DNA of 64,000 nt from Sorghum bicolor (taxonomy: Eukaryota > Streptophyta > Magnoliopsida > Poales > Poaceae). The notes below the pieces were generated by a model. It searched no databases, had not been told where the DNA came from, and worked only from the letters and a program-made list of their open reading frames with translations. The stretch lies in assembly GCF_000003195.3 (NCBI RefSeq), contig NC_012870.2, forward strand, positions 40,329,492-40,393,491, in the 5' to 3' direction. The position numbers and the translations under genes were made by a program. Position 1 is the stretch's first letter; each line of letters starts with the position of its first letter. Positions 54,138-64,000 of this stretch are shown piece after piece.

Positions 54138-56742
54138 ATGTGTGTAGGTACCATCTGCATTGGAGGCTTGATTCAATTGATATTATATTATTCATCATAT
54201 GATTGAATCAAGTATTGAAGCTTATTACATATCCTATCCCAATGCCATGACAAGATTAGTGAAGTCCAAATATGCTATAACATACAAGTGCAAATATTCA
54301 AGTTGTGGTATTTTATTGGATCATTTGATGGCTTGCAAATACATGAGTTTAAGCTTGCAAATTAGATGATCATGAGCTAAGCAATGTATATCTTTGCTGA
54401 TCACATTCATTTGGTTGCATATGAGTTGATTGAATTGGATATATATGCAATGTTGCTTGCTATAAGGTGTTTGAATGGGTAAATGCTTAGTAATCAAGTT
54501 TGGATTGATTTGAGTTGAATAAGTTCATAAGATGACACTTAGTAAGTGGATTGAATGGATTTATGTCTTGTGAAAGTATTCAAACGAGTCTATTTCAAGT
54601 TTGATTCAATTTTGAGAAGTATAGCTCAACTGCTTGAAATCTGTCCAATATTGAGAATCTGAGCTAGCTGGGATCAAGTCTGCGTTTGAGTGATCAAATC
54701 TTATTGGAATGGCTTGAAATTTGGTATGCATGCTGTGAACTTATCATAGAAGATGCTGTAGAAATTTCATGAGAATTGGATAAGCGATACTTCGGTTTTA
54801 TAGTAGATCTTATCAGCTATACTGCAGCAGTTTTCAGCATATAGCAGTGGTGGAAGAATTGAAATTTGGTAGCAATCTAGAAGTCAAAAGAAGATCAAAT
54901 TTTTACAGCTGCTAGATGACTCAGTAAAGCACATCTCCACCAAATTTCGTAGTATTTGGATCTGTCCATAGTGAGATATGAGTTATTCTTTGAAAGGTAC
55001 AGAATCTGCTAGAAAAGTGACAAATATTGGATTGATCTAGAGTTACTTAAATTGAAAGGTCCTCATGTTGGAATTATGATTATAAGTGTTTGAGGCACCT
55101 AAGTTTGGTTTTGAATTAATCTAGAAGCATGACAAGTATTGAGTACAAGGCTATTTGATTGTGGAGTGTACTTGGTGTGCACATTTTAGTACTCAAATTG
55201 AAGAGCAAAATCAAACTCAAGATGAAGATGAAGTTTAAGTTCTAGTGACTATTGGAAATCATTTGGTAGAAAGAAAAGGACTTAAACAAGTAGAAAGAAA
55301 AGGACTTAAAGAAGGATTCATGGTTACTCATCATACTAAGTCCATCACTTGAATCAATCAATCAAAGGCAATTCAAGTGAGTATCAAAAATAGTTCTTTG
55401 GAGAGAGGTCACTTCTCCCTATGTGAGGGGCGTGCCGCCCGAGGAGTGGGTAAACCAAGTGTGGTGCTTGGAAGGCTAACATGGAAGTGGTGATCTAAAG
55501 GACATTTGAGATGCTTAGTTGAAGCAATCAAAAGGATTGATCAAGAAAGCAAGCAACAACCCAAAAGAGAGCTAGTCATGCTATTTCAAGTGATATTCTT
55601 AGTAGTTCTCTCATGCAAGCAATGACAAGAAAATATGAAGCAAGCCAACCACAACAAGATAGTGCACTTGATCATATAAGTGGTTTTCATTTCATACGGG
55701 TGAAGATTTGATCTATCAATTAACATTTATAATTAGTCTTCACCAAGCTTATAGTTGGACTTCACATTGCTATTTGGAGCTAAATTGGAATCTTATTGAC
55801 TATACTCTACTCCAAGATATCAAAGGTATCATTATAATGTGCATGATCATTTCATCCCTTACTAGTATGTGGTTAGTGCATATAGTACATGCTTAATAGG
55901 ATCATGCATGACAAATGAAAAGTTTTCAATTCATAGCCTACCACTATTGCTTGAATGATTAGTTGATCTAGTGTTATGTATATGAGTTTGTTCATGAGCT
56001 AGTGAACCCAAGTACTTGATCTATTTTGGATTGTTAACAAGTAACAAGTACAACATTGGTAAGATAACCCTTAATGTGAGGTGTGAAAAAGCTTGTCATT
56101 GGTTCAAACCGGACATGGAAGTTTAGGCAAATCAACATAGTTCAAGTCAACAATTAGAAGCTCATGATGATGAGAGTACAAGAACAAGACAACAATGAAA
56201 ATGGATATCTAGACTCAAATGTTTCTTCGAGTGATATCCTACAATTGGTACTCATGATGATGATAGCAAATGTTCAAGATAGCAAACATGTGGTTCCATA
56301 CTAGAAGACCTTAATTGGTAGAAGAATCCCATATGGTATCGGACAAGATATTTCATTTATACATATGGTATCTATCATACAAGAAGGTGGTTCCACAAGT
56401 GATCCTCAACTTTAAGTGATCATCAAGCAAAGAAAGTTCCCTCACCAACAAGATTGACAAGTGAATGACCCATGCTATGACATAGGGGGAGGTGCCCTAC
56501 CAAATGGTATCAAGGTCAAAGATCCTATGTGGTATCTCAAGAGCAATTCAAGAAATGTCATTCCAACACATATGGTGATGTCCATCAAAAATGCAAGATT
56601 CAAGCCTCAACCATCTATCCCATTGTAATCCTTTGTCACAATGAGATTCACATTTTTTCAATTGGTATGAAGTGATTTAATTGGTATCACATACCTTTTA
56701 TGGAAATTGATGACAAAGGGGGAGAAGTTGGAACAAAGATAT
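54138..56742 (+). other. J: noncoding 3' region
   Basis: 2.6 kb, AT-rich, longest ORF about 62 codons. I see no pol remnant on either strand. It contains a near-duplicate of aagtagaaagaaaaggactta (about 55266-55311). It ends with the ATGACAAAGGGGGAGAAG word before D. Confidence 0.7.
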
Positions 56743-57231
56743 TGTAACACTCTAGGTGTTAAGCATGCATTTAGCCCTATCACAACATGCATAAGCATTC
56801 TCATCAAGCATAGCATCATGAGCATGTCATTCATCCCCAAAACATGATTTTATGTGCTTTATTTCATGTGTTTTAATTATGTTAAAAATATGATGCTTGC
56901 TTCTAAAAATGTGAAATATTCAAACTAGGTTGATTTATGTGTAAGAAGAATTAAGAATATTTTTGTGTAATTTTTGGAGCTATAGAATTTGAGAAATGGA
57001 ATTTATACAAAAATTCCCAAATTGAATTTATTTAAAAAAAAACTAGAACAAGTTTTAATTTGTAATTCAAATTCTATTTGGAATTTGGTCTTGCTTATTA
57101 AAACAAAGTTGTAGGGTTTTTGTTTTGGAACAATTTTTTGCTTTTGGGAGCAAGAGGTGAAAATGATTTTAAAATTGGTCCAAATGAATTTAGAAGAGAT
57201 TTGGAGAAAAGAAATTCAAAAAAAAAAAGAA

Positions 57232-58072
57232 AAGGGGCAGGCGCTGCCGGGCCAACCCCGCCTCCCTCTCGGCCCAGCAAGCGGCCCGGCCTGCCTCCCC
57301 CTCCCCCTCTCTCCCGCGCGCGGACGCCCGCCTCGCCCCAGCCAGCGTCGGCCACGTGGCGGCCGTACGCCGGCGAGGAGCGCGCCGCGGCCGGACTCCA
57401 ACCCCCCCTGGTCGGGACGCCGGCTCGGGCTCCCAGGCCATTCCCTCCCTTCTGTCGCCCGCGCCCTTCTCCTTCCTCCCTCCGCTCGCGAGTGCGACCG
57501 AGCCGTAGAGCTCCGCCGCAGCGCCATCGCCGGAGCAGCTCCGCTGCTCACCGCCGGCCACTCCAGTGACCAAACCTCGACACCGAAGCCACCAGCGCCT
57601 TCGCCATCGTTAGGGTAAGCTTATGCGAGTGTTCTACCGAGGTGAGAGTCCGTTGAGCGCCGTGAATCGCTCGCCGGAGTTACCCCGAGCTCGCCGGAGT
57701 ACTCCGCCGCGACGGATCTTGCGTTTCTCTGCCTCTTTTCGCTGGTTTTTGGTTGCGCTAGGTCGGTAGGGTGGTGAGGAAGCTCGGAGAGCCGTTTGCG
57801 CGCGCTCTACCGCATCGGAGCGGCCTGGCCACGGCGAGCAGCGCCGCCGTGCCGCCATGCAAGCTCGTCGAAGGTGTTCCGGTCATCCTCCGGCCAATCC
57901 GAGGGTACCGCTGGGTGCGCCTCGCTGCGGGGAGCACGATGGTGCTCACCCCGTGGCCGGAGACCTCACCGCCGGCGAGATCTGCTCGTCGGAGGTGAGC
58001 ACCCTCTCGGTCTCGCTGACCGGTGGGGTCAGAGGCCCACTGTCAGTCGTCGGGGGACCCCGGTGGGTGTAG
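57232..58072 (+). other. D: GC-rich island
   Basis: About 840 bases, very rich in CpG, with several overlapping Pro/Arg-rich frames on both strands. A good donor-like word (taggGTAAGC, near 57609-57618) lies inside. Compositionally like a grass 5' gene end. No domain recognised. Confidence 0.6.
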
Positions 58073-59018
58073 ATCTGGGTGTGTCTAGCCTTTTTTGTCG
58101 GTTTTCTTGAATAAATGTTTTCCAGAAATTGATTCAAAACTTGTAAAATTCATATCTTAAGTTCTACAGCTCCAAATTTGATGAAATAAATTTTGTTGCG
58201 CTCTATATTTTCAGATCTACAGCCTGATGTAATTGCATGTCATGCTTGAGTAACTTTTCTGTATGAATATATTTAATCCATGTTTTTGCTAAACTTGGAA
58301 AATGCACAATAATCCAAATATGACTCAGAAAAATATGAAACTTGTTTTATGGGCTTTGCATGTCATTGGGAAAATATTGCTACACATTATTTGGTGTATA
58401 AATGAATTTATGGTAATTTAAATGCTTGCATGGCAGTGGTTTATGATTTTTAGTAATTATTTGGATCATGCAATTAATCTGGAATTTTTTGTGGTTGTTT
58501 CTTATGATATTAGACAAATTGTAAAAATATGAAATCTGCTGTTTAACACTTATGTCACAGTGGAGTAATTATACTTACCTTATTAATTAATCTTGTGATT
58601 TTTGTAGCTCAAAATAAGTATCCAAAAAAATTATGAAAAATTTACAGTAGACTCTATGGTTGGCTGGTAGTCTCCTGTAATTTTTGTGGAATTTATTGAT
58701 GAACAGAACTGCATGTAAATTTTAATGGGCCTAGAAATGTATAAAGAAAATTATGAATTGTTGTACATATAGGTTGAATAGAATAAGTTTGGGTTTGGTG
58801 TATCTTTCAAGCAACTTGTGGGTTACTGGTCACATTTGAAAAATAATTGTAGAAGAGAATGCAATAGATGTTTGATTCAATTGTTTGTCCTTGGATGATG
58901 TTGACTACCTTGTAATGAGCATGACCAAGTGTATCACCTATGCATCATGTCATGATCCTTTGGTACCTTCTCATACGAGCATCCACTCGGGCATCACGCA
59001 CTTCACTCATGAGCACAC

Positions 59019-59246
59019 ATGCATCATACAGGCTCGCAGGAGAACGAGGTGGGACTCGAGGAGCCAGAGGAGATTCAGGAGCAGGAACCTCCGGAAGCAC
59101 AGGAGTCCGGAGAGGAACTGCAGGAGTGTCCGGATCACCGACCAAGCACGTTTGAGAAAGGCAGGCCCCGGAGCATTCTAAGTCTCCCTATTCTCGCTAA
59201 CCTACCGGGCATACTATACTTGTTCTACTATATTGCATCTAAGTGA
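59019..59246 (+). CDS. D: small acidic ORF conserved in B-type LTRs (75 aa)
   Basis: Glu-rich first half (EVGLEEPEEIQEQEPPEAQE), then ELQECPDHRPSTFEKGRPRS and ILSLPIL. The second half aligns with the frame in C (EDLPECHDHRPSTYVEGKPRS) and, more weakly, with the relics in both B LTRs. An acceptor-like acag|g lies at 59029-59032, so it could be an exon. Function and expression unknown; coding status is inference from conserved spacing and frame. Confidence 0.45.
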   Translation: MHHTGSQENEVGLEEPEEIQEQEPPEAQESGEELQECPDHRPSTFEKGRPRSILSLPILANLPGILYLFYYIASK

Positions 59247-61193
59247 TAGGAATTGCTTGATACCGTTGATGCATATGTACTCCTTGTTATCCCTACTCGT
59301 TTACCTGCCTTGTCCTATGTAGATAGGCACGGAGTCTATGCTTAGCTTGCTTAGTCTAGTAGAAGTCGGGTGATTCCCTGTCACCTGCGAGATATAGGTG
59401 GATACCTGCTTGCTTAAGCAGTGGTTGCTTGGGGGAAAAGAATAACCAAGTGTGGAATGTAATTGGAGACCGGGCAGGGTCTTGTGGTGGGTTGACCATA
59501 GTGCCCCTGCCTGTGTCGATTAAGGACCGATTGTTGACGGCCCTCTTGTCATGTTGAACGCATGCCCCACACTTAGCAGGAAGGATAAGTCGTTCCGACC
59601 GCGAAGACTGAACACTATCCGGGCCGGGAATCCAGCCGCCATGCGCTGTATTGGTGATGGTTGAGGAGAACGACGAGGGCGCGGCGCGCAACCTTGATAT
59701 ACCTTGGATACCTCGGTCGCCGGAACGGTCCTCGGGTACTGGCTGTAACAGAACCGTCCAATTTATAAGAATTTAAGTGAATTAGCGACCACTGAGGCAA
59801 TCAAGCCAATGGACTTGAACCCATATAAACCCCGTAGTCCGACGAAATCTCCACAGACCTCGATTCAACCAACATACAACCAAGATCGTACATGATCAAG
59901 CATCACCATCACAGATTACAACATTCAACAGAACATAGTTTTACATCACATCAGAGTTTGGAAGAGGTTATTACAAACCATAGCAGTAGCGGAAACAAAA
60001 GTAGTTTTGAAACAACTCCAACTCAGTTCATAATACATGCCAGTTCCATGGTCAATCCCCACAAAAGCATAACTGAAGGTAGAAGAGCGATCACGCCCGT
60101 GATCTATTCATCATCCGCAGCTGGGTGATGACAGTTTGCACAATAGCCGTGATAGACGACATCATCTGCAACAGGGGTAAATAAAACCCTGAGTACGAGA
60201 ATGTACTCAGCTAGACTTACCCGTCATAAACCAGAAATAAAGTGACACCAAGGAGTATGCAAGGCTCATCTTAGTGGACTGGTTTGACTCACTTTTTGCA
60301 TAAAAGCCTTTGTGGTAAGTAATTCATTTATTCATATTTCAGCAGCAAGTTCATTACTTAGCAGCTATCCACTAGATTAGCACCTGTTCTAAGCATACAC
60401 TTGAGTAATTAATCATTTCAATAATAACCATATCAGGATTATCACTTTGCTATCAACAGTCTCATCATAACCATCAAGTTTATTTAGTGAATTCTACGTT
60501 GCCGCTGCCCGAGTCAAGTTCTCACTATCCGGGAGAGACGGCGATTCGAATCGATTCCTATCCAGCTGGAGGGGTATTCCTAACACTCACCCAAGCATAC
60601 TTCATGACGGCAGCTTGGATCACCTTTAGCACAACTCCGGACCAATTCGTGGGTCCGTACGGCGCCGCACCCCCAGGGACCGCCAGTCTACCAGGGACAG
60701 GACTCTAACCTGACACCTTGGTCTTACGCCATTGACTCCCCGCACATCCTTACTACCAACCGGGGTGCGCACTTTAACCAGATCGGGGTATCCGGCAGGA
60801 GTTGCACTCGTAGGCTTCGCGGTCGGAACGACTTATCCAGCCAACTAAGTGATAGGCATGCGTTCAACATGACACGGGGACGTACAGCGATTCGGTCCTT
60901 AAACGACACAGACGGGGATAGATTCACACCCAAGACCTCCATGCCTTGTTGCTGCACTATCGTCATCCCGCCCGGTCTCAAGTTCATTTTTAGCACCTGG
61001 TTATCTCCACGATAGCAAATATAGCCAACGGTGATCATCATCCACCTAACTCTCGCAGGTGACAGGAAATCACCCGGCTTCTACCGAGCTAAGCATGGCT
61101 AAGCATCACTTCGATCCTGGAACTACTTCGGTAATGTTTAAGGTGGACAAGGTAGTTACTATGCAGCAAGGGTGTCATATCAACGCCTACCAC

Positions 61194-61457
61194 TTAATGC
61201 AACAATATATAACCATAGTCATTTGATAGCCGATTATGATAATAAAATAGTAGGAGGCTTATAATGCTCCGGGGCTTGCCTTCGACGTAGGTAGAGGGAC
61301 GATGGTCATGACACTCCGGCAAGTCCTCCTCCTCCTCAACTCCTTGAGGTAGCTCCCCTTGCTGTCCTTCCGGCTCCGGCAACTCGTACTCCAGTACCGT
61401 CACACCCTTGGGTACACCTATGGATGTATGACAAGGAGATGAATATAGAGAATGCAC
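61194..61457 (-). CDS. C: small acidic ORF conserved in B-type LTRs (87 aa)
   Basis: Minus strand. After a variable lead (HSLYSSPCHTSIGVPKG) comes a Glu-rich part (LPQGVEEEEDLPE), then CHDHRPSTYVEGKPRSIISL. Same place in the LTR and same core as in D. Lacks membrane or known domain signals. Confidence 0.45.
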   Translation of the reverse strand: MHSLYSSPCHTSIGVPKGVTVLEYELPEPEGQQGELPQGVEEEEDLPECHDHRPSTYVEGKPRSIISLLLFYYHNRLSNDYGYILLH

Positions 61458-62814
61458 ATATGATGCATGATATCATGATGAGGAGCCAAATAGACATAAA
61501 ACAAGGTATAACATGAGTGCAAACTTCTAAGATTAAGTGAATCATGGAATAACAAGCCACTGCATACTTCTTCTCTGGTAGAGAGACTAATTGGACAAGT
61601 TAAACAAATTCTAGTTATTCCTACTCAGCCACTGGTTTAGTAGACAAGCCAACCAGTCACAAGTTTTAGCCATAACTTAAGCATTATTTAACCAAACTAA
61701 GCAAGTAAGTACTTTCTGGAAAGCTTAGCAAATTGTCTACAATTCACTTTTAAACATCTCAGCATGATTCCCAACCGAAATATGCTAAAACATACAAAGT
61801 TGGCTGACTGCTCTGGGAATTCCAGAGAGCAAGCACTTTGCAGCAGCTACTTGAAATATGCGTAACTTTTAAACTACTCAACCAATTGCCATGAAATTTG
61901 GACACGAATTAGATCAGTAAGTTAGCTACAAGTTTGTTGTAGACAAGTTTCCCAGAAAATAACATCTTTAATTAGTTCTCAAGCATTTTCTAACAGCTAC
62001 ACAGAAATGCTCTAGGAAAGGCATAAATAGCCAAAGATAATATTTTGCACATGTTGAGAATGTATCAAAGGAACAATCCAATTGCACTAGTAGATAGAAC
62101 ATATCTAAGAAACACCAGAAAACATCATGGTAAGGTCTAAAACTATTTCTATCATCACCTTTTCCATTTATTTAATTATTAAGGTGATTTAATGAACATA
62201 TACTCCAATTGTTCCACAAATCCTAAGAAAATTACAGCAAGCTACTTATGCTAACATAAGATCACTGTAAAATTTTCAGAACATTTGCACATACACATTG
62301 TGACGTATAAAAATAACAAGCTAGTAAAGGCATGCAAGGCATAAATGTGAAACCCTATCAAAAAGTGTCAAACAACAGATTTCAGATTTTTCCTAGTTTT
62401 GTCCACACATAAGTACAACACTCAGCAAGTTTCATCACAAAAGGAGTTATAACTTAATTACTAAAAATATCACAATAAACTCCTATTTAAGCAAGAATTA
62501 TTTTTAACTTCTTAACTAGGCTTCCAAAAATCTTGAAAAATTTATCAGAGCCTATTCATAACATAAGTAACAACTCCCTAAATTTGCATGGCCATCAGAT
62601 CAATAGATCTCAAGATATAATTACCCACTGAAAATCCAAGATTAATTTATATCTATTTATTTCTGTAAAAACATAGCATGTTTCATATTTTTATTAAAAA
62701 CTAGGCTTGAGCTGGAACCTAGCAAAATTGGAAGCACCACATTTGGATCTCTAAAACTCCAGATATGAATTTTACAAAAACAGCTTTGGCTCTGCACAAC
62801 AGTAACCCAAGGGG

Positions 62815-63545
62815 TGACACAGAGAGGCTGACACCCGGGACCCGCGCATCAGTGAGATAGAGGCAGGGGAGAGCTCAACGACGACGAGGTCTCGGCCGGA
62901 TCCAAGGGCACCTACGTGTTCCTCTCATCAAGACGACTCTGTTGACCTACTTTACGCGCGCTCTACTGGACCCTAGGGTGCTCGCCGTCGGGAATGGCGG
63001 AGCGGCGGCGCTGCGCGGCGGTACGCCGGCGGATCTAGGCAATGGCGACGTGGTAGAGCGTCATGCCGAGCATCAGTGAACCAAGGGGAAGCGATAGGAA
63101 CAAGAATGGAGGAAAATGGTGGAGCAGAGAAGCCTGGCCACGTTGCCGGTGAGCTCGAGCGGAACTCCGGCGAGGAAGAACTGCTCGGAGCTCGGCAATG
63201 CCGCCTTACCCGTGCTCGACAGTGGCCAAGGAGGTGACGCCGAGGTAGAGGAGGCTCTGGCGAAGCTTTTGGCGGGCTTGTTTGGCCGGAGACGGCGAGA
63301 AGAGCTCGGGCGACGCGGCCGTTCCACGGCGGAGCTCGCCGAGGCGAAATGGAGAAGGGAGAGGGCGCTGGAGAGGCGAAATGAGGACGGCCGGGGCTCG
63401 GGGTGGCGTCGTGGCGTCCAAGTGAAGGCGCCGGGGCTGACAGACGGGGTCGCCGTCGACGTACGGCCGCCACGGGTCATCCACGCGTCGGCCGGCCGGC
63501 GACTGACGAAACTGAATCGCACGATTCAGTCGTCGTCGACCGTGT
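62815..63545 (-). other. C: GC-rich island
   Basis: About 730 bases of high G+C, the positional counterpart of the islands in B and D. Overlapping Arg/Pro/Ser-rich frames of 116-210 codons run on both strands, with no domain. Confidence 0.6.
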
Positions 63546-64000
63546 CTGAAACCCAAAGTTCACCGGCGTTTTACTCTCAGCTCACTCGATGGTTTTGGCT
63601 CAAACTTGTTCCTTTGGACAGAGCTACACGAGTTCTACAACTTTGGTTACCAGGTCAAAGTCTAACTCGGTCTGGATTTCAAACTACAAGGCTCCCAACA
63701 ACCCTTGGTCGAAACTGCGTGATCCAACACTTAGCCAAATTCGGCTAAGTGTGAAATCAGCACTGATTTTTGGCTTGTGAGTGACTTTTGGAAGTGTTCC
63801 AAGTTTTTTCATAATAAGTCATCAACAGAACTTTTGTAGCTTATGAATTTCTCTACAACTTTGTTTCAGGTGTCAAAGACATGCAAGATTTCTAACACCA
63901 GTTTCATAAAACATCTTTGAAAAGAGGTCTAGGAGGGTCAAAAAGGTCATTCTAGGGATAACCATGACTTAGGGGCATTTTTGGCCAAAACCTTCAACAT

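Larger units (their letters stand above)
49511..56742 (+). mobile_element. J: SIRE-like Ty1/copia element with gag but no pol, interrupted by D
   Basis: Parts: 5' LTR (49511-52067), a Met primer site, a 672-codon gag, then 2.6 kb without a coding signal. It ends in a word typical of the region after pol in SIRE-type copia elements (ATGACAAAGGGGGAGAAG, 56709-56726). D is inserted 16 bases later. Protease, integrase and RT are absent from the whole span, so J is a pol-less derivative. The 3' LTR would be beyond the window. Confidence 0.8.
56743..59743 (+). repeat. D: giant LTR, 5' 3.0 kb, B-related, interrupted by C
   Basis: Starts TGTAACACTCTAGGTG, like the minus-strand start of B (TGTAACACCCCAGGTG). 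Layout as in B: AT-rich lead, GC-rich island (57232-58072), AT-rich stretch, acidic ORF (59019-59246), conserved tail (about 59400-59743). The tail is the reverse complement of B's 6690-7000 with moderate divergence. It is cut at 59743 by C. The rest of D lies to the right of C, outside the window. Confidence 0.82.
59744..64000 (-). mobile_element. C: giant-LTR element, B-related, opposite to D, runs off the right edge
   Basis: Left terminus TGTAACAGAACCGTCCAATT, like B's left end TGTAACAGAACCGCCCAATT. All 4.26 kb to the window end follow the B LTR layout on the minus strand: conserved tail with CGATTCGAATCG (near 60541), acidic ORF (61194-61457), AT-rich stretch, GC-rich island (62815-63545). 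The LTR start is not reached, so whether this is a full element or a solo LTR is unknown. The word before it is ctggc (59739-59743). Confidence 0.82.

Noticed and set aside
57190..57618. Four overlapping Pro/Arg/Ala-rich ORFs in D
   Set aside because: Composition effect in a CpG-rich stretch; no frame is favoured and none matches the islands of B or C at protein level by eye.
63116..63748. 210-codon plus-strand ORF in C
   Set aside because: Antisense to the LTR direction, within the GC-rich island, not conserved in B or D.

Overview
The window is heterochromatin-like intergenic DNA from a plant, most likely a grass (Poaceae) with a large genome. I find no convincing host gene, tRNA, rRNA or CRISPR. 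Nearly every base belongs to nested LTR retrotransposons. The grass assignment rests on the element types: Athila-like Ty3/gypsy elements with a tRNA-Asp primer site, a Tat-lineage element with a reverse-strand accessory gene, giant LTRs ending in TGTAACA, and a SIRE-like Ty1/copia Gag. I use letters for the elements (R1, A, B, H, G, E, F, I, J, D, C).

Left part. R1 (1-3419, minus) is the 5' LTR and broken gag of a Ty3/gypsy element that runs off the left edge. It abuts the 3' part of A (3420-5770, continuing 19639-20131), an Athila-like element. A's 3' LTR is split by B (5771-19638, minus), a coding-free element with two 5.1 kb LTRs around a 3.65 kb internal region, an initiator-Met primer site and a clear polypurine tract. 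This is the layout of a large retrotransposon derivative (LARD). H (20132-21083) is a truncated LTR of an E-like family.

Middle part. G is an old minus-strand Athila-like gag-protease element in three pieces: 46922-46042, 31733-31050 and 23134-21084. E (23135-31049) was inserted into it with a perfect 5 bp duplication, accgg. F (31734-46041) was inserted with a near-perfect one, gatgc/aatgc. E is young, with LTRs differing at about 10 of 1341 sites by eye. It encodes only a Gag-like protein. F is a 14.3 kb Tat-lineage element with one gag-pol frame on the minus strand. On the plus strand, between pol and its 3' LTR, it carries a multi-exon accessory gene with its own TATA box. F's LTRs differ at about 3% of sites, mostly transitions.

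Right part. I (46925-49510) is an E relative whose ORF keeps the E-like ends but not the capsid core. It is interrupted by J (49511 onward), a copia element with a 2.56 kb LTR and a Gag with four zinc knuckles, but no pol in the window. The J LTR carries a dense array of a palindromic motif and MSA-like boxes just upstream of a TATA box. J is interrupted by D (56743-59743, plus), a giant LTR related to B. D is in turn cut by C (59744 to the window end, minus), another relative in the opposite orientation.

Together the window shows autonomous and non-autonomous elements side by side. Several have lost pol (B, E, G, I, J) but keep LTRs, primer sites, polypurine tracts, flanking hairpins or gag, so they could be mobilised only in trans. 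F is the only element with a complete set of pol domains, and it is disabled by stops and frameshifts.
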